From an uncultured Pelosinus sp. (GTDB lineage Bacteria; Bacillota; Negativicutes; Sporomusales; Acetonemataceae): a stretch of DNA of 28,721 nt. Of this stretch, positions 7,615 to 16,238 are shown piece after piece (position 1 is the stretch's first letter; each line of letters opens with the position of its first letter). The position numbers were made by a program, and so were the translations under genes. Location of the stretch: assembly GCA_900542835.1 (NCBI GenBank), contig UQPB01000040.1, positions 1 to 28,721 of the forward strand, read 5' to 3'. Below the pieces are notes generated by a model, which saw nothing but the letters and a program-made list of their open reading frames with translations, searched no databases and was not told where the DNA came from.

Positions 7615-8523
7615 TTAGCGAACGACGCATAACCGGTCCCTGCCGCTGTTTTTAGCCTGATAGAGAGCGGTATCGCTGCGCTTGACCATATCCATGCAGC
7701 AATTGTCATCATGCCGGATACTGCTGACACCGGCACTGATGGTTACACGCAGCCGCTGATCGGCAATCGGTATGGCATCTTTTCTGACAGCCGCCAGCAC
7801 CCGGTTGCCTACGTTGGCCGCCGTATCAATATCGGTACCGGGCAATACCACCATAAATTCTTCGCCGCCATAGCGGGCCAGCATATCGGCAGCGCGAAGC
7901 TGCCGGCCAATAATCGCGCAAATCTGAATCAACGCCTGATCACCGGCGGCATGACCGTAGCAATCATTGATCTTTTTAAAATGATCGACATCAAACAGGA
8001 GCACGCTAAGCGCTGCCGGGCATTCCCGGGCTTTGCCGAAAGCTGCGGCCAGAAAACGGTCCAGCGACATGCGGTTATAAATCCCGGTCAGTCCGTCAAG
8101 CTCAACTAATCGTTGCAGTTGCGCGGTTGTTTCAACCAGCTTTTCCGTCATTTCATTAAAAGCCTGTGAGAAATCGCCGAGAAAATCCACCTTTTGCGAA
8201 AAGTCACCCGCCGCCACCTGTTTAGTCTGCCAGGTTAAGTGACGCAGGTTAGACTGCAGTGCCTTCAGGTTAGCTAAAACAAAGCCTTTCCCCCGCACAA
8301 ACCGCTGCAGGTCGCCGCAGCGCAGCGCGGCGCTCAGTTCACGTAAATCCAGGATATATTGATACAGCTTCTGGAAATCGGGATCACGGCGAGTCGCTTC
8401 ATTTACCTGCAGTTCAGGCGGATGCGGCTGGCACAGTAATTGCAGTAAATCACCAATAAGCTGCCGGTCAGCTCTATTGGCGACACACGCTTCGCCGGCG
8501 GCGGCCGCTTTACGCAATTCCAT
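7615..8523 (-). CDS. diguanylate cyclase (GGEEF) with HAMP-like signalling helix
   Basis: Makes cyclic di-GMP from two GTP. The 302-residue protein shows no transmembrane segment. The N-terminal 90 residues are helical and unassigned. A HAMP-like segment follows (about 95-135, LTWQTKQVAAGDFSQKVDFLGDFSQAFNEMTEKL), then a coiled linker into the cyclase domain at LDGLTGIYNR. The active-site loop is GGEEF at 219-223, and the product-inhibition I-site RxxD is present as R210-AA-D213, five residues before it, so the enzyme should be active and feedback-inhibited. Its ATG directly follows the TAG of the V4R gene with no spacer, which implies translational coupling and a shared signalling path. A HAMP-like unit without membrane helices suggests the V4R partner supplies the input. 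Confidence 0.93.
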   Translation of the reverse strand: MELRKAAAAGEACVANRADRQLIGDLLQLLCQPHPPELQVNEATRRDPDFQKLYQYILDLRELSAALRCGDLQRFVRGKGFVLANLKALQSNLRHLTWQTKQVAAGDFSQKVDFLGDFSQAFNEMTEKLVETTAQLQRLVELDGLTGIYNRMSLDRFLAAAFGKARECPAALSVLLFDVDHFKKINDCYGHAAGDQALIQICAIIGRQLRAADMLARYGGEEFMVVLPGTDIDTAANVGNRVLAAVRKDAIPIADQRLRVTISAGVSSIRHDDNCCMDMVKRSDTALYQAKNSGRDRLCVVR

Positions 8524-9054
8524 CTAGCAATTCACTTCATTTCCCGACCGGCCAGCCGTAACCATAAACCGGCAGGTCCTGGCGCCCGTGCACCAGCAGT
8601 CAATCTCCCGGGCATGCCACTCCTGACGGGTAAATTTTTCGAACAAGGCTGAAATAAAGCCTTCATCATAAACGCACGTTTCATAATCGAGCTCCGGCAG
8701 CCCGGAGCAGTCGAGATCCTCATCAATTGTCAGCAATACGCGTCCTTGCTCCGGCAGCAGCTCTTCAATTTTCAAAATGCCGATCTGTTTTTCCTTAAGC
8801 GCTTGCTGGGTTTTTTGAATAAACTCATCCAGGCTGGCGGCAGGCGCAATAAAATGATCGTAAAATTCCGCCCCGGCCAGTTTGCCGGCTTTAAAAAAAG
8901 CCGTGTTTACAGCTTCCAGTCCGTACGTCTGCTCAAGGACGTCTCTCAGGGTAAACTGCATTAGCCGGTACAAGCCGAGATCAATTTTCATGCCCAGGTT
9001 CGGACGCCCGTCTTCGACGCCAAGCAGGTTCCAGCAGAATTTGTAGGCTCTCAT
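8524..9054 (-). CDS. V4R (4-vinyl reductase) domain sensor protein
   Basis: A cytosolic single-domain protein of 176 residues, MRAYKFCWNLLGVEDGRPNLG onward. The C-terminal pattern C-W-C-TGAR-T-C-RF is typical of V4R domains, a small-molecule-binding fold known from XylR-type regulators, BchJ and many signalling proteins. The reading frame stays open upstream to 9258. ATG 9054 is chosen because AGAGGAGA stands 7 bases before it and the upstream extension looks unlike the family. It is first in a two-gene operon with the diguanylate cyclase, whose ATG touches its stop codon. I infer that it binds a ligand and controls the cyclase. The ligand is unknown; small aromatic or hydrocarbon compounds are precedents in the family. 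Confidence 0.82.
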   Translation of the reverse strand: MRAYKFCWNLLGVEDGRPNLGMKIDLGLYRLMQFTLRDVLEQTYGLEAVNTAFFKAGKLAGAEFYDHFIAPAASLDEFIQKTQQALKEKQIGILKIEELLPEQGRVLLTIDEDLDCSGLPELDYETCVYDEGFISALFEKFTRQEWHAREIDCWCTGARTCRFMVTAGRSGNEVNC

Positions 9055-9229
9055 GGTGTTGTCTCCTCTACTTCTAATATTACGCGTCGTTCCGGCCGGA
9101 AACTCGTTCTTGCCCTTCGGCTGTTTCAGGAGGTCCTGGAGCAAGCTAGCCAGCATCATTTGTTGCAAATTGACACACAGCCAGGCTCGTATAGTAATCG
9201 CCGTCTTGCGGCGTATCGGCATTTTTTTT

Positions 9230-9258
9230 AGGATACCACCGGCAATTGCCGCTGACAA
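9230..9258 (-). promoter_or_regulatory. possible promoter of the V4R-cyclase operon
   Basis: On the reverse strand TTGTCA (9253-9258) is 17 bases from TATCCT (9230-9235). This would give a leader of about 170 bases containing the small hairpin CGCCG-CAAGA-CGGCG. A TATAAT at 9291-9296 also exists but lacks a -35. Confidence 0.4.
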
Positions 9259-9313
9259 TTAGACGGCGGTTATAGAAATATGCCGCAGGCATTATACAAA
9301 CACACCATATGCG

Positions 9314-9343
9314 AAAAAGCTGCGGATCGGCATCCGCAGCTTT
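9314..9343 (-). terminator. terminator of the first PAS-PucR gene
   Basis: A perfect 12-bp stem AAAGCTGCGGAT/ATCCGCAGCTTT (9316-9343) with loop CGGC is followed on the reverse strand by TTTTT. It begins 7 bases beyond the stop codon of the regulator. Three AGCTTTC copies lie beside it. Confidence 0.92.
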
Positions 9344-9349
9344 CAGCTT

Positions 9350-11755
9350 TCAGCTTTCATCAATAAACGCTTTTTTAAACTTCAGCGCCATTCCCAGCGC
9401 CAGCCTGACTTCAAACTCGTCAAGCGATATACCCAGCACCTGTTCAATCCGCTGCTTGCGAAACAGGACGGTCTGTCTGTGAATGTACATGTCTTTGGCC
9501 ACTGTAGCCAGCTTATCGGCGTGCAGGATTTTTTCCAGCGTATCCAGCAAGTCAGTCCCCTGCAGCCGATCATACTCAATCAGCTTGCCTAGCGTTCGCT
9601 GTGTAAACTGATGCAGCTGCTCTTTATCAGCTAAAGCGGAAAAAAACTGAAAAACGCCGATATCAAGGTAATGATGAACCCGTCTGCAGGGAGCCAGTTT
9701 TCGTCCCAGCTTCGCCGCTGTCCGCGCCTGATCGTATAGGGGGGCAAGCTGCTTAAACGTATGCGGCCGAAATTCAGCTATACCGATCCCCAATTGCGCT
9801 TGCGGTACGTGGGCTGACGCCAGCTCCAGCCAGCGGTTAGCCTGAGCAATTTCGCTTGCCGCAGTCGGTTGATGGTCAGAGCTTACCGGTTCTAACAGGA
9901 CAATCCCGTCCCGGCTTTCCCATATAATGATACCGTCAGGCTCCAATTCCGCCATTAACAGTTCCATAGCCTCCTGCATGCTTTTTCGCTGCCGCCATTC
10001 GCAGTTCACGCCCTCCCAAGCGGCGGCAGTCAGCAAATAGCAGGAAAAATCCTGTGTCAGATTCAGTTTGACCTGCCAGGCCTGGTCCAATACCTCCGGC
10101 GTAGGCTGCAGGCTTCCGTCTATCAGATCATTCAGCAGTTCGCTCTGCCGCCGTTTTTCATAGGTCAGCTCCAATAATTCTCTGACCCGCTGCTGGTCTG
10201 TTGTATCAGTCCAGTAACAGGCGGCGGCCGGCGGCTCGCCTTCACTCCGGCTTAATGGCGCTATCCGCACAGCAAAACTGCGCCGGCCCCGGCTTATATC
10301 CAGGAGGCATTCGCCAAGCTGCAGTCTGGAGTTTTCAATGGCATAACGGATTATCCCGGCAAGGCGCTGCGCCGCTTCCGGCGGCAGCAGGCAGTTTAAA
10401 TTGCGGCCAGTCCAGTTTGCCGCTGCATTTTCGCCCAGCAAGCCATTGTCATCAAACACCTCCATTACCAGCCCGGTGCTATCCACAATCATTCCCGCTC
10501 CCGGCATTGTCCGCAGAAACTCACGCAGTCTGAGCAGCGCCCGCCGTTCCGCGTCTTCCAGCGCCCGTCTTTCCGTCACATCCGTAACGGTGCCATAGAT
10601 CTCAGCCGGCCGCTCATCCCTGCCGGTTCTCATATTGCCGTTTATCCGCACTAAATGCGATTTGCCATCCGGCAGATGCAGGCGGACTTCCGCCGTCAGC
10701 TCTTTTTGTTTTATCAGCCAGTCCAGATCCTCCCAGCGGCGCAGCCTTTGCTGCGCCGCATCGTCGAGCCGCGACCAGAACAGCTCCCGACCGGTCGAAG
10801 CAAAATCCTCGCGGCTGATCCCGTATAGCGCCAACAGGCCGTCTGAACAGGTAAACTTGCCTGTCGGCAGATGCAGGTACCAGCTGCCCATACGACCAAT
10901 TTTTTCGGCTTCATTAAGTTGACGTTTCATCTCCTGCTGACCGGTCACATCCATAATAGCGGCAATAACCTTCGATACACTGCCTTCGCCGGACAGCACC
11001 GGCTGATACTTGCCATATAGCCAGCGATCGCAGTCCTCACCTTCAACCCGGTACTGATCAAGAAACTCCACCGTCTCTCCAGCCAGGCAGGCGGCAAAGA
11101 TGCGGGCGTGCTTGGCTTGAATTTCCGGGTCATGAGGTAAAACTTCACTAAAATGCCGTCCCGGCGCATCGGTTTGCGCCAGGCCGCTTTTATCGGCAAA
11201 CCGGTCGTTAATTAGTAAAAACCGTCCCTCGCAGTCGACACAACTGAGCATGCAGGGAGCGGCGTCCCAGATAACCTGCAAAAAGCGTTCGCTTTCCGCC
11301 AGTTGCCGGCATACGTCCACCAATCCTTTCTGCTGTCCTAGTTGGCGGCTGATCCCCAATTCCTCCATACCGCCGTCTGCGCGGCGAAAAAAACCGACTG
11401 CCACTTCTGTCCATACGTTTGTCCCATCCCGGTGCGGCTGCTCGACAATTTCAAGAAACTGAATTGCACTGGTTTTGGTGTAAGGAAGCTGTTCCAGCCA
11501 ACCAGTCATTTTTTCCTGAATCCGCTGGTAACAGCCCGCGGTTACCATTTCCCGCAGCGGCCGCCCGATCAGTTCCGCCGGCGCGTAACCCCGCAGCTTT
11601 TTTACCGATGGGCTGACGTCGATAACGGTCATGGTTTCCAGATCAATTCGCCAAATTACCTGTTCCAGCAATTCAGTCAACAGGCGAAAATACAATTCCT
11701 GGCGCCGCAGCTCATCCAGCCGCAGCAGGGTTTCGCTACTCTGCTCTTGCGTCAT
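9350..11755 (-). CDS. PAS-domain transcriptional regulator with PucR/CdaR-type HTH (paralog 1)
   Basis: A soluble 801-residue protein. Four PAS-like units follow one another: about 20-130 (YFRLLTELLEQVIWRIDLET), 160-280 (FLQVIWDAAPCMLSCVDCEG), 285-395 (KIGRMGSWYLHLPTGKFTCS) and 415-520 (MPGAGMIVDSTGLV). A CdaR-like degenerate GGDEF region comes next (about 560-720, with LGIGIAEF and HYLDIGVFQFF). The C-terminal PucR-type HTH is LATVAKDMYIHRQTVLFRKQRIEQVLG near 750-780. PAS units usually bind small molecules or cofactors and PucR HTHs bind DNA, so this should be a ligand-responsive regulator. It is divergent from the germination operon and has a close paralog at 22410-24854. Inducer and targets are unknown. 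Confidence 0.88.
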   Translation of the reverse strand: MTQEQSSETLLRLDELRRQELYFRLLTELLEQVIWRIDLETMTVIDVSPSVKKLRGYAPAELIGRPLREMVTAGCYQRIQEKMTGWLEQLPYTKTSAIQFLEIVEQPHRDGTNVWTEVAVGFFRRADGGMEELGISRQLGQQKGLVDVCRQLAESERFLQVIWDAAPCMLSCVDCEGRFLLINDRFADKSGLAQTDAPGRHFSEVLPHDPEIQAKHARIFAACLAGETVEFLDQYRVEGEDCDRWLYGKYQPVLSGEGSVSKVIAAIMDVTGQQEMKRQLNEAEKIGRMGSWYLHLPTGKFTCSDGLLALYGISREDFASTGRELFWSRLDDAAQQRLRRWEDLDWLIKQKELTAEVRLHLPDGKSHLVRINGNMRTGRDERPAEIYGTVTDVTERRALEDAERRALLRLREFLRTMPGAGMIVDSTGLVMEVFDDNGLLGENAAANWTGRNLNCLLPPEAAQRLAGIIRYAIENSRLQLGECLLDISRGRRSFAVRIAPLSRSEGEPPAAACYWTDTTDQQRVRELLELTYEKRRQSELLNDLIDGSLQPTPEVLDQAWQVKLNLTQDFSCYLLTAAAWEGVNCEWRQRKSMQEAMELLMAELEPDGIIIWESRDGIVLLEPVSSDHQPTAASEIAQANRWLELASAHVPQAQLGIGIAEFRPHTFKQLAPLYDQARTAAKLGRKLAPCRRVHHYLDIGVFQFFSALADKEQLHQFTQRTLGKLIEYDRLQGTDLLDTLEKILHADKLATVAKDMYIHRQTVLFRKQRIEQVLGISLDEFEVRLALGMALKFKKAFIDES

Positions 11756-11787
11756 CTCCGTTGCACCCCTCCCTGACGGTCAATACG

Positions 11788-11800
11788 GTTACTAAGTAAC
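11788..11800. repeat. palindrome GTTACTAAGTAAC upstream of PAS-PucR gene 1
   Basis: Six-base arms GTTACT and AGTAAC meet around a central A, 33 bases from the regulator start. A related AGTAACCGGTT lies near 11862. It is a candidate operator; no protein is assigned. Confidence 0.4.
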
Positions 11801-11822
11801 GGTACGTTTCAGCTGCTTAGCC

Positions 11823-11858
11823 GCCGGTATAAACCAGTCGGCCGCGGCTTATACCGGC
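11823..11858. promoter_or_regulatory. 10-bp inverted repeat GCCGGTATAA / TTATACCGGC
   Basis: Perfect arms at 11823-11832 and 11849-11858 lie in the divergent region between the PAS-PucR gene and gerKA. They contain GGTATAAACC (11826-11835) and GGCTTATACC (11846-11855), whose centres are 20 bases apart, about two helical turns. The same GGTTTATACC 10-mer occurs upstream of the paralogous regulator (25007-25016). It is a plausible binding site for these regulators. Confidence 0.5.
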
Positions 11859-11901
11859 AGTAGTAACCGGTTGACCTTATATGCGTAGTTGTCTATATTC
11901 A

Positions 11902-11931
11902 GCATTCCACTGACAGGCACTCTTTATGATA
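11902..11931 (+). promoter_or_regulatory. possible sigma-G promoter of the germination operon
   Basis: GCATT (11902-11906), 18 bases, then TATGATA (11925-11931). The forespore sigma-G consensus is about GNATR and CATNNTA, so each element has one mismatch. Germinant receptor operons are normally sigma-G dependent. The leader would be about 85 bases. A perfect palindrome TGCTATATAGCA (11992-12003) lies in that leader. Confidence 0.35.
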
Positions 11932-12023
11932 CCGGCTTACGGCCCTACCGGTCCCAGGATGGTTACAATTGGCGATTTTGGCAATAATATCTGCTATATA
12001 GCAAATGTGGTCGAGGTGGCGGT

Positions 12024-13886
12024 ATGAATATATTCAACAAGAGCTTTCTCACAATTAAACAGGCTATCCTATATCGCCCGTCTGACAAGCCAGCTCCGTT
12101 CCAGCTGCCCGAAACAACCGAAGACGGCGGCAACACGGTCAAGGAACAAAACCGGATCACCAGGGAAAAGCACGCTGCATTATTGCGCTACGCGCATCGC
12201 GTCACCTCACTTCTCGAAAGAACCAGAACTATTCTCGCCGCGTCGCCCCACCAGGAGCAGTTAGCGGCTTTAAAAGCTGAATTAGACGCGCTTGAACGGC
12301 AGAAAGAACGCGTCGCGCCGGTGTCGCTTACTTACACGCTCAGCCAGAAGCCGCTGGATCAGCTTATCAGCAGCAGTCTGGAGGAAACGCGCTTGGCGCT
12401 TACACATATTTACAATCTGCCAGACAACAAAGATATCGTTATTCGCGCTATCAGCATTCCCGCCTCGCCCCCCATCGCCGCCAATCTGGTCTTTATCGAC
12501 GGTTTGGTCGATAAGCAGATTGTCAGTCTCTCAATTCTGCAGCCGCTGCTGCTGCTTGGAAAGGAGTGCCGCCAGTTATACGGCAGCCAGGCAGTCAAAG
12601 AGCTGATTACCAAGTACCTGCCCGGTCATGAAATCATCTCGGCACGGACTTTTCAGGATACGGTTGCCAGAATCAATTCCGGTTATACCGCTATTTTTCT
12701 TGACGGAACGGATGAGGCAATTCTGGTTGAAAGCAACGCGCAGGAGCATCGCGGCATCGACCAGCCCTCACTTGAGCAGTCCGTCCGCGGCAACCAGACC
12801 GCTTTTGCCGAAACCCTGCGGGTCAATATCGGACTGATCCGCTCATTGCTGCGCACCAACGACCTTGTTGCCGAAGAGGTGACGATCGGCACCCGCAGCA
12901 ATACCACCTGCGCAGTACTGTATCTAAAATCGGTCATCAACCCGCTGCTGGTGCGGGAAGCCAAACGCCGCCTCAACGGAATCAAGGTTGATACTGTCGT
13001 TCAGTCCGGTATGCTGCAGCTATTTATCGAAGACCATCCACTCATGCCGTTTCCCCAGGCACTCTCCACAGAAAGGCCGGACCGGGTCGCGGCAGCATTA
13101 AGCGAGGGGCGCTTAGCAATTATGGTCAACGGTTCCTCCTTTGCCATCATTGCGCCAATCAGCCTGTTCACCTTATTCCACAGCGCCGACGATTTTGCGT
13201 TTTCCTGGATAGCCGGCAGTTTTCTCCGCCTGCTGCGTTTGTTTGGGGCGCTGGTTACGGTTACGCTGCCGGCGATGTATATCGCGATCAGTTATTTTCA
13301 TCAAGAAGCGCTGCCTACGGACTTGATTCTTGCCATTGGCGGCGCCAGGGAGCGGGTCCCTTTCCCGTCAATTGTGGAAATCCTGGTTATGGAGATTGCG
13401 TTTGAGTTAGTCAGGGAGGGCGGCATCCGGGTGCCGGGAATGCTGGGTTCAACCATCGGCATTGTCGGTGCCATCATCCTCGGCCAGGCCGGTATCGCCG
13501 CCAACATTGTCAGTCCGATCACCGTCGTCATCATTGCCTTTACCGGCCTGGCCTCATTTGCTATTCCTGATTACACCCTGGCGTTTGCAATCAGGCTGAT
13601 CCGGTTTGCCTTTGAAGTGCTGGCGGCGACGCTTGGCCTTGTCGGCGTGGCCGGCGGCCTGATTACCATCACCGTCATGCTTTGCGCCATGCGCTCCCTG
13701 GGCGTTCCCTATATGACGCCGGTCGGTCCCAAGACTACCCCCGGGTACGACATGGTCATTCGCGGACCGATTTTTTCACAGGAATACCGCCCCGATGAGC
13801 TCAATACGCAAGATAACCAGCGGCAGGCTAACGTCAGCCGGCAATGGACGGAAGAAGCCCCTGCCGGTGGAAAGGAGACGCAATGA
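12024..13886 (+). CDS. gerKA: germinant receptor subunit A (GerA/GerKA family)
   Basis: Subunit A of a Ger-type nutrient receptor in the spore inner membrane; it works with B and C subunits to trigger germination. The protein has 620 residues. The soluble N-terminal domain recognisable from GerA proteins starts only near residue 119 (EETRLALTHIYNLPDNKDIVIRA). It is preceded by an extension of about 118 residues that includes a coiled-coil-like stretch (ALKAELDALERQKERV, about 85-100). The membrane domain runs from about 360 to 570 with several hydrophobic helices, and includes the conserved region PFPSIVEILVMEIAFELVREGG and VPGMLGSTIGIVGA. GAGG stands 7 bases before ATG 12024. The stop overlaps the next start (ATGA). 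The gene symbol reflects the family, not proven orthology. Confidence 0.93.
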   Translation: MNIFNKSFLTIKQAILYRPSDKPAPFQLPETTEDGGNTVKEQNRITREKHAALLRYAHRVTSLLERTRTILAASPHQEQLAALKAELDALERQKERVAPVSLTYTLSQKPLDQLISSSLEETRLALTHIYNLPDNKDIVIRAISIPASPPIAANLVFIDGLVDKQIVSLSILQPLLLLGKECRQLYGSQAVKELITKYLPGHEIISARTFQDTVARINSGYTAIFLDGTDEAILVESNAQEHRGIDQPSLEQSVRGNQTAFAETLRVNIGLIRSLLRTNDLVAEEVTIGTRSNTTCAVLYLKSVINPLLVREAKRRLNGIKVDTVVQSGMLQLFIEDHPLMPFPQALSTERPDRVAAALSEGRLAIMVNGSSFAIIAPISLFTLFHSADDFAFSWIAGSFLRLLRLFGALVTVTLPAMYIAISYFHQEALPTDLILAIGGARERVPFPSIVEILVMEIAFELVREGGIRVPGMLGSTIGIVGAIILGQAGIAANIVSPITVVIIAFTGLASFAIPDYTLAFAIRLIRFAFEVLAATLGLVGVAGGLITITVMLCAMRSLGVPYMTPVGPKTTPGYDMVIRGPIFSQEYRPDELNTQDNQRQANVSRQWTEEAPAGGKETQ

Positions 13887-14977
13887 GCGCTCAACCCGGC
13901 CGCATGGGGACGGCAGAAGGAATGGCACTGGTTTTTATCACAACATTTACAACCATTTTCTTGTCAGGCTGGTCGCTGGTGCTGGATGTTGCGACAACCG
14001 CCACCTGGATGCTGCCGCTGATCAGTGGCGCTGCCGGGATCCTGATCCTCTATTTGCAGTTGTACATCTTGCGCCATACCTCGGGTGACTTATACAGCGC
14101 CTGCCAGGAACTGCTGGGCAACAAAGCCGCCGGCCTGATTGCCGTTTATTTTATTGCAATTTTCTCATTGGATGCGGCGCTGCTGGTACGCCAGTTTGCC
14201 GAAAGCATCCTGCTGACCGCTTTGCCGGAATTGCCCTGTGATCTGGCCGTTGCCTGGAATCTGTTGGTGGTTGCCATTATTCTCTACAGCGGCATCGAGG
14301 CGGTTGCCAGGGCCAGCTATATGATCCTGCCCATGGCTCTGCTGGCGGTTTTTACCGTCCTGGCACTGTTGGTGCCGCAATATGAATTTCTTTATCTGAC
14401 TCCCTGGAACGGCCCCGGCCTCAAAGAGGTGGCGTTTGCCGGCATCCGGGCTCTCGGTGTTAATCTGGGTATTATTATTCCGGTGATTTTGGCCCGCAGC
14501 TTCCAGAACTCGCAAACCGTCCACAATGCCGTCCTCTATGGCTTCAGCCTCAGCTCCTTATTTAAAAGCGTGGCGCTGGCTGCCTATATCGCCGCGTTCG
14601 GCACCGGTGCCGGCCGGGAAAAGATCCTGCCTTTTTATGAAATGGCGCGCCTGGTCTATATCAATCGCTATATTCAGCGAATCGAGGCGTTGATCATTTT
14701 ATTATGGGGAATCATGGGCATTCTCAACATTGCCATTGAACTCTATATTGTTCTGTACTTATTAAGCCGGCTGTTTCAACTGCAGGAATTAAAACCGCTG
14801 ATTATTCCCGTCGCGGTCATTATCGGTCAGGCGGCTATGCTGCCGCCTGAAATTACCGGCGTGATCATGCTGCAAAACCATGCGCATTTTACGGTCTATA
14901 CGGTCGGGATCATCAGTGTGCCGCTTATGCTGGCAGCCGCAGTTCTTATCAAAAGCAGGAGTAAAAAAACATGCTAA
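13883..14977 (+). CDS. gerKB: germinant receptor subunit B, spore permease (GerKB family)
   Basis: Integral membrane subunit related to amino acid permeases of the APC superfamily, thought to bind the germinant. From ATG 13883 it has 364 residues and about ten hydrophobic helices, beginning with GMALVFITTFTTIFLSGWSL and ending LAAAVLIKSRSKKTC. The frame is open further upstream, but AAAGGAGA (13871-13878) and the ATGA overlap with the gerKA stop fix the start. Its 3' end overlaps the first gerKC start by 7 bases. Order and overlaps are typical of a tightly coupled ger operon. The germinant cannot be predicted. Confidence 0.93.
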   Translation: MSAQPGRMGTAEGMALVFITTFTTIFLSGWSLVLDVATTATWMLPLISGAAGILILYLQLYILRHTSGDLYSACQELLGNKAAGLIAVYFIAIFSLDAALLVRQFAESILLTALPELPCDLAVAWNLLVVAIILYSGIEAVARASYMILPMALLAVFTVLALLVPQYEFLYLTPWNGPGLKEVAFAGIRALGVNLGIIIPVILARSFQNSQTVHNAVLYGFSLSSLFKSVALAAYIAAFGTGAGREKILPFYEMARLVYINRYIQRIEALIILLWGIMGILNIAIELYIVLYLLSRLFQLQELKPLIIPVAVIIGQAAMLPPEITGVIMLQNHAHFTVYTVGIISVPLMLAAAVLIKSRSKKTC

Positions 14978-16218
14978 GACCGGTCGCACTGTGCTTGTCG
15001 ATCCTGCTGCTTTGCAGCGGCTGTTATGGCGCCAAGGAAACAGATGCTGTCGCTTATATTCTGGTCATCGGCATTGATAAAACCGACAATCCCGACCTGG
15101 AGCGGGTAACCTATCAGATCGCGGTGCCGCGGGCACTGGAAACAAACGGCGAAAGTCTGCCGGAATCAGGCGGCGAAGAGCCCTGGATTCTTACCAGCCT
15201 CTCGATTCCCTCGCCGGCGGAAGCGCGGGCGCTGCTAAGTTCGACGATGTCGCGCAGCCCCGAGGTTAATCACATCACGGCCTATATATTCTCCGAGGAA
15301 CTGGCCCGCCAGGGTCTTGGCAAATCCATCAGCTTTTTGATGCGCAGCCGCGACTACCGGGAAACGATTTATTTTATCGTCGTTCAGGGCAGCGCCGAGG
15401 AATATATCAAGAAAAACAAGCCGGTACTGGAAACCAATATTTCCCGCTATTACGAGCTCATATTCGCCTCTTCCGACGAAGGCGGCTACTTTTTGTCGAC
15501 ACTGCACAACTTCTATAGCCGGCTGAAAAACCGCGGCGGCTCGCCATATGTCTCTTACAGCGGCATCAATCCCCTGACCGGCGAGGATAAACCTGCCGGC
15601 GGCAAAACGCCCGAGCAAAAGGGCGATCCCTATCTTCCCGGCGGCATTCCCCGCACCGGTGAGGAAGCACCGATCGATTTTATCGGCCTGGCCGTGTTTC
15701 AGGACGACAAAATGGTTGGCACGCTAAACAGCGACGAGGCGCGGTCGGTGGCCCTTCTGCAGGGATTGTTTTCCCGCGGCTACGTGGGCATTGTCGATCC
15801 GCTGCGGCCGGAAAAGGATTTTATTAATTTGAATATCCGCTGCATGGAGCAACCGCGGATAGCCGCCGTCCTGAAAGGAAACAAGGCGGCATTTACCGTC
15901 AGTGTTAAACTGGACGGGGAAATTCGCGATATCAGCTCAGGCATCAACTACGAAGCCAACGGCTACCGGCAGCTGCTGGAAACGCAAACCGCTAATTTGT
16001 TCAAAGGCCAGATCCAGTCCATGCTTCGGCATACACAGGCGCTTGGCAGCGATCCCGTCGGCTTTGGCCTGTATCTGCGCCCGGCTTTTGCCGATACCAC
16101 AGCACTGCAGCAGGCTGATTTTACGGAGCTTTACCGCAACGCCGACATTCAGGTTAACGTTACTGTCAACATTCGCCGCACCGGCCTCTTATGGCGAACC
16201 AGCCCGATACGGCAGTGA
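14971..16218 (+). CDS. gerKC: germinant receptor subunit C lipoprotein, copy 1
   Basis: Secreted lipid-anchored subunit C of the receptor, 415 residues. The signal peptide ends in lipobox LCSGC, giving a lipidated Cys near residue 18, followed by the family opening CYGAKETDAVAYILVIGIDKT. The conserved middle SPYVSYSGINPLTG and KTPEQKGDPYLPGGIPRTG is shared with copy 2. AGGAG stands 9 bases before ATG 14971, inside the end of gerKB. It is the first of three consecutive C genes, whereas the usual operon has one. Signal-peptide diacylglyceryl transfer by Lgt is expected from the lipobox. Confidence 0.93.
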   Translation: MLRPVALCLSILLLCSGCYGAKETDAVAYILVIGIDKTDNPDLERVTYQIAVPRALETNGESLPESGGEEPWILTSLSIPSPAEARALLSSTMSRSPEVNHITAYIFSEELARQGLGKSISFLMRSRDYRETIYFIVVQGSAEEYIKKNKPVLETNISRYYELIFASSDEGGYFLSTLHNFYSRLKNRGGSPYVSYSGINPLTGEDKPAGGKTPEQKGDPYLPGGIPRTGEEAPIDFIGLAVFQDDKMVGTLNSDEARSVALLQGLFSRGYVGIVDPLRPEKDFINLNIRCMEQPRIAAVLKGNKAAFTVSVKLDGEIRDISSGINYEANGYRQLLETQTANLFKGQIQSMLRHTQALGSDPVGFGLYLRPAFADTTALQQADFTELYRNADIQVNVTVNIRRTGLLWRTSPIRQ

Positions 16219-16238
16219 ACGGCAAGGAGGTTCCAAGG

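Noticed and set aside
8524..9258. A longer V4R protein starting at 9258.
   Set aside because: The extra 68 residues look unlike the family, whereas AGAGGAGA precedes ATG 9054 at good distance and a possible promoter overlaps 9230-9258.
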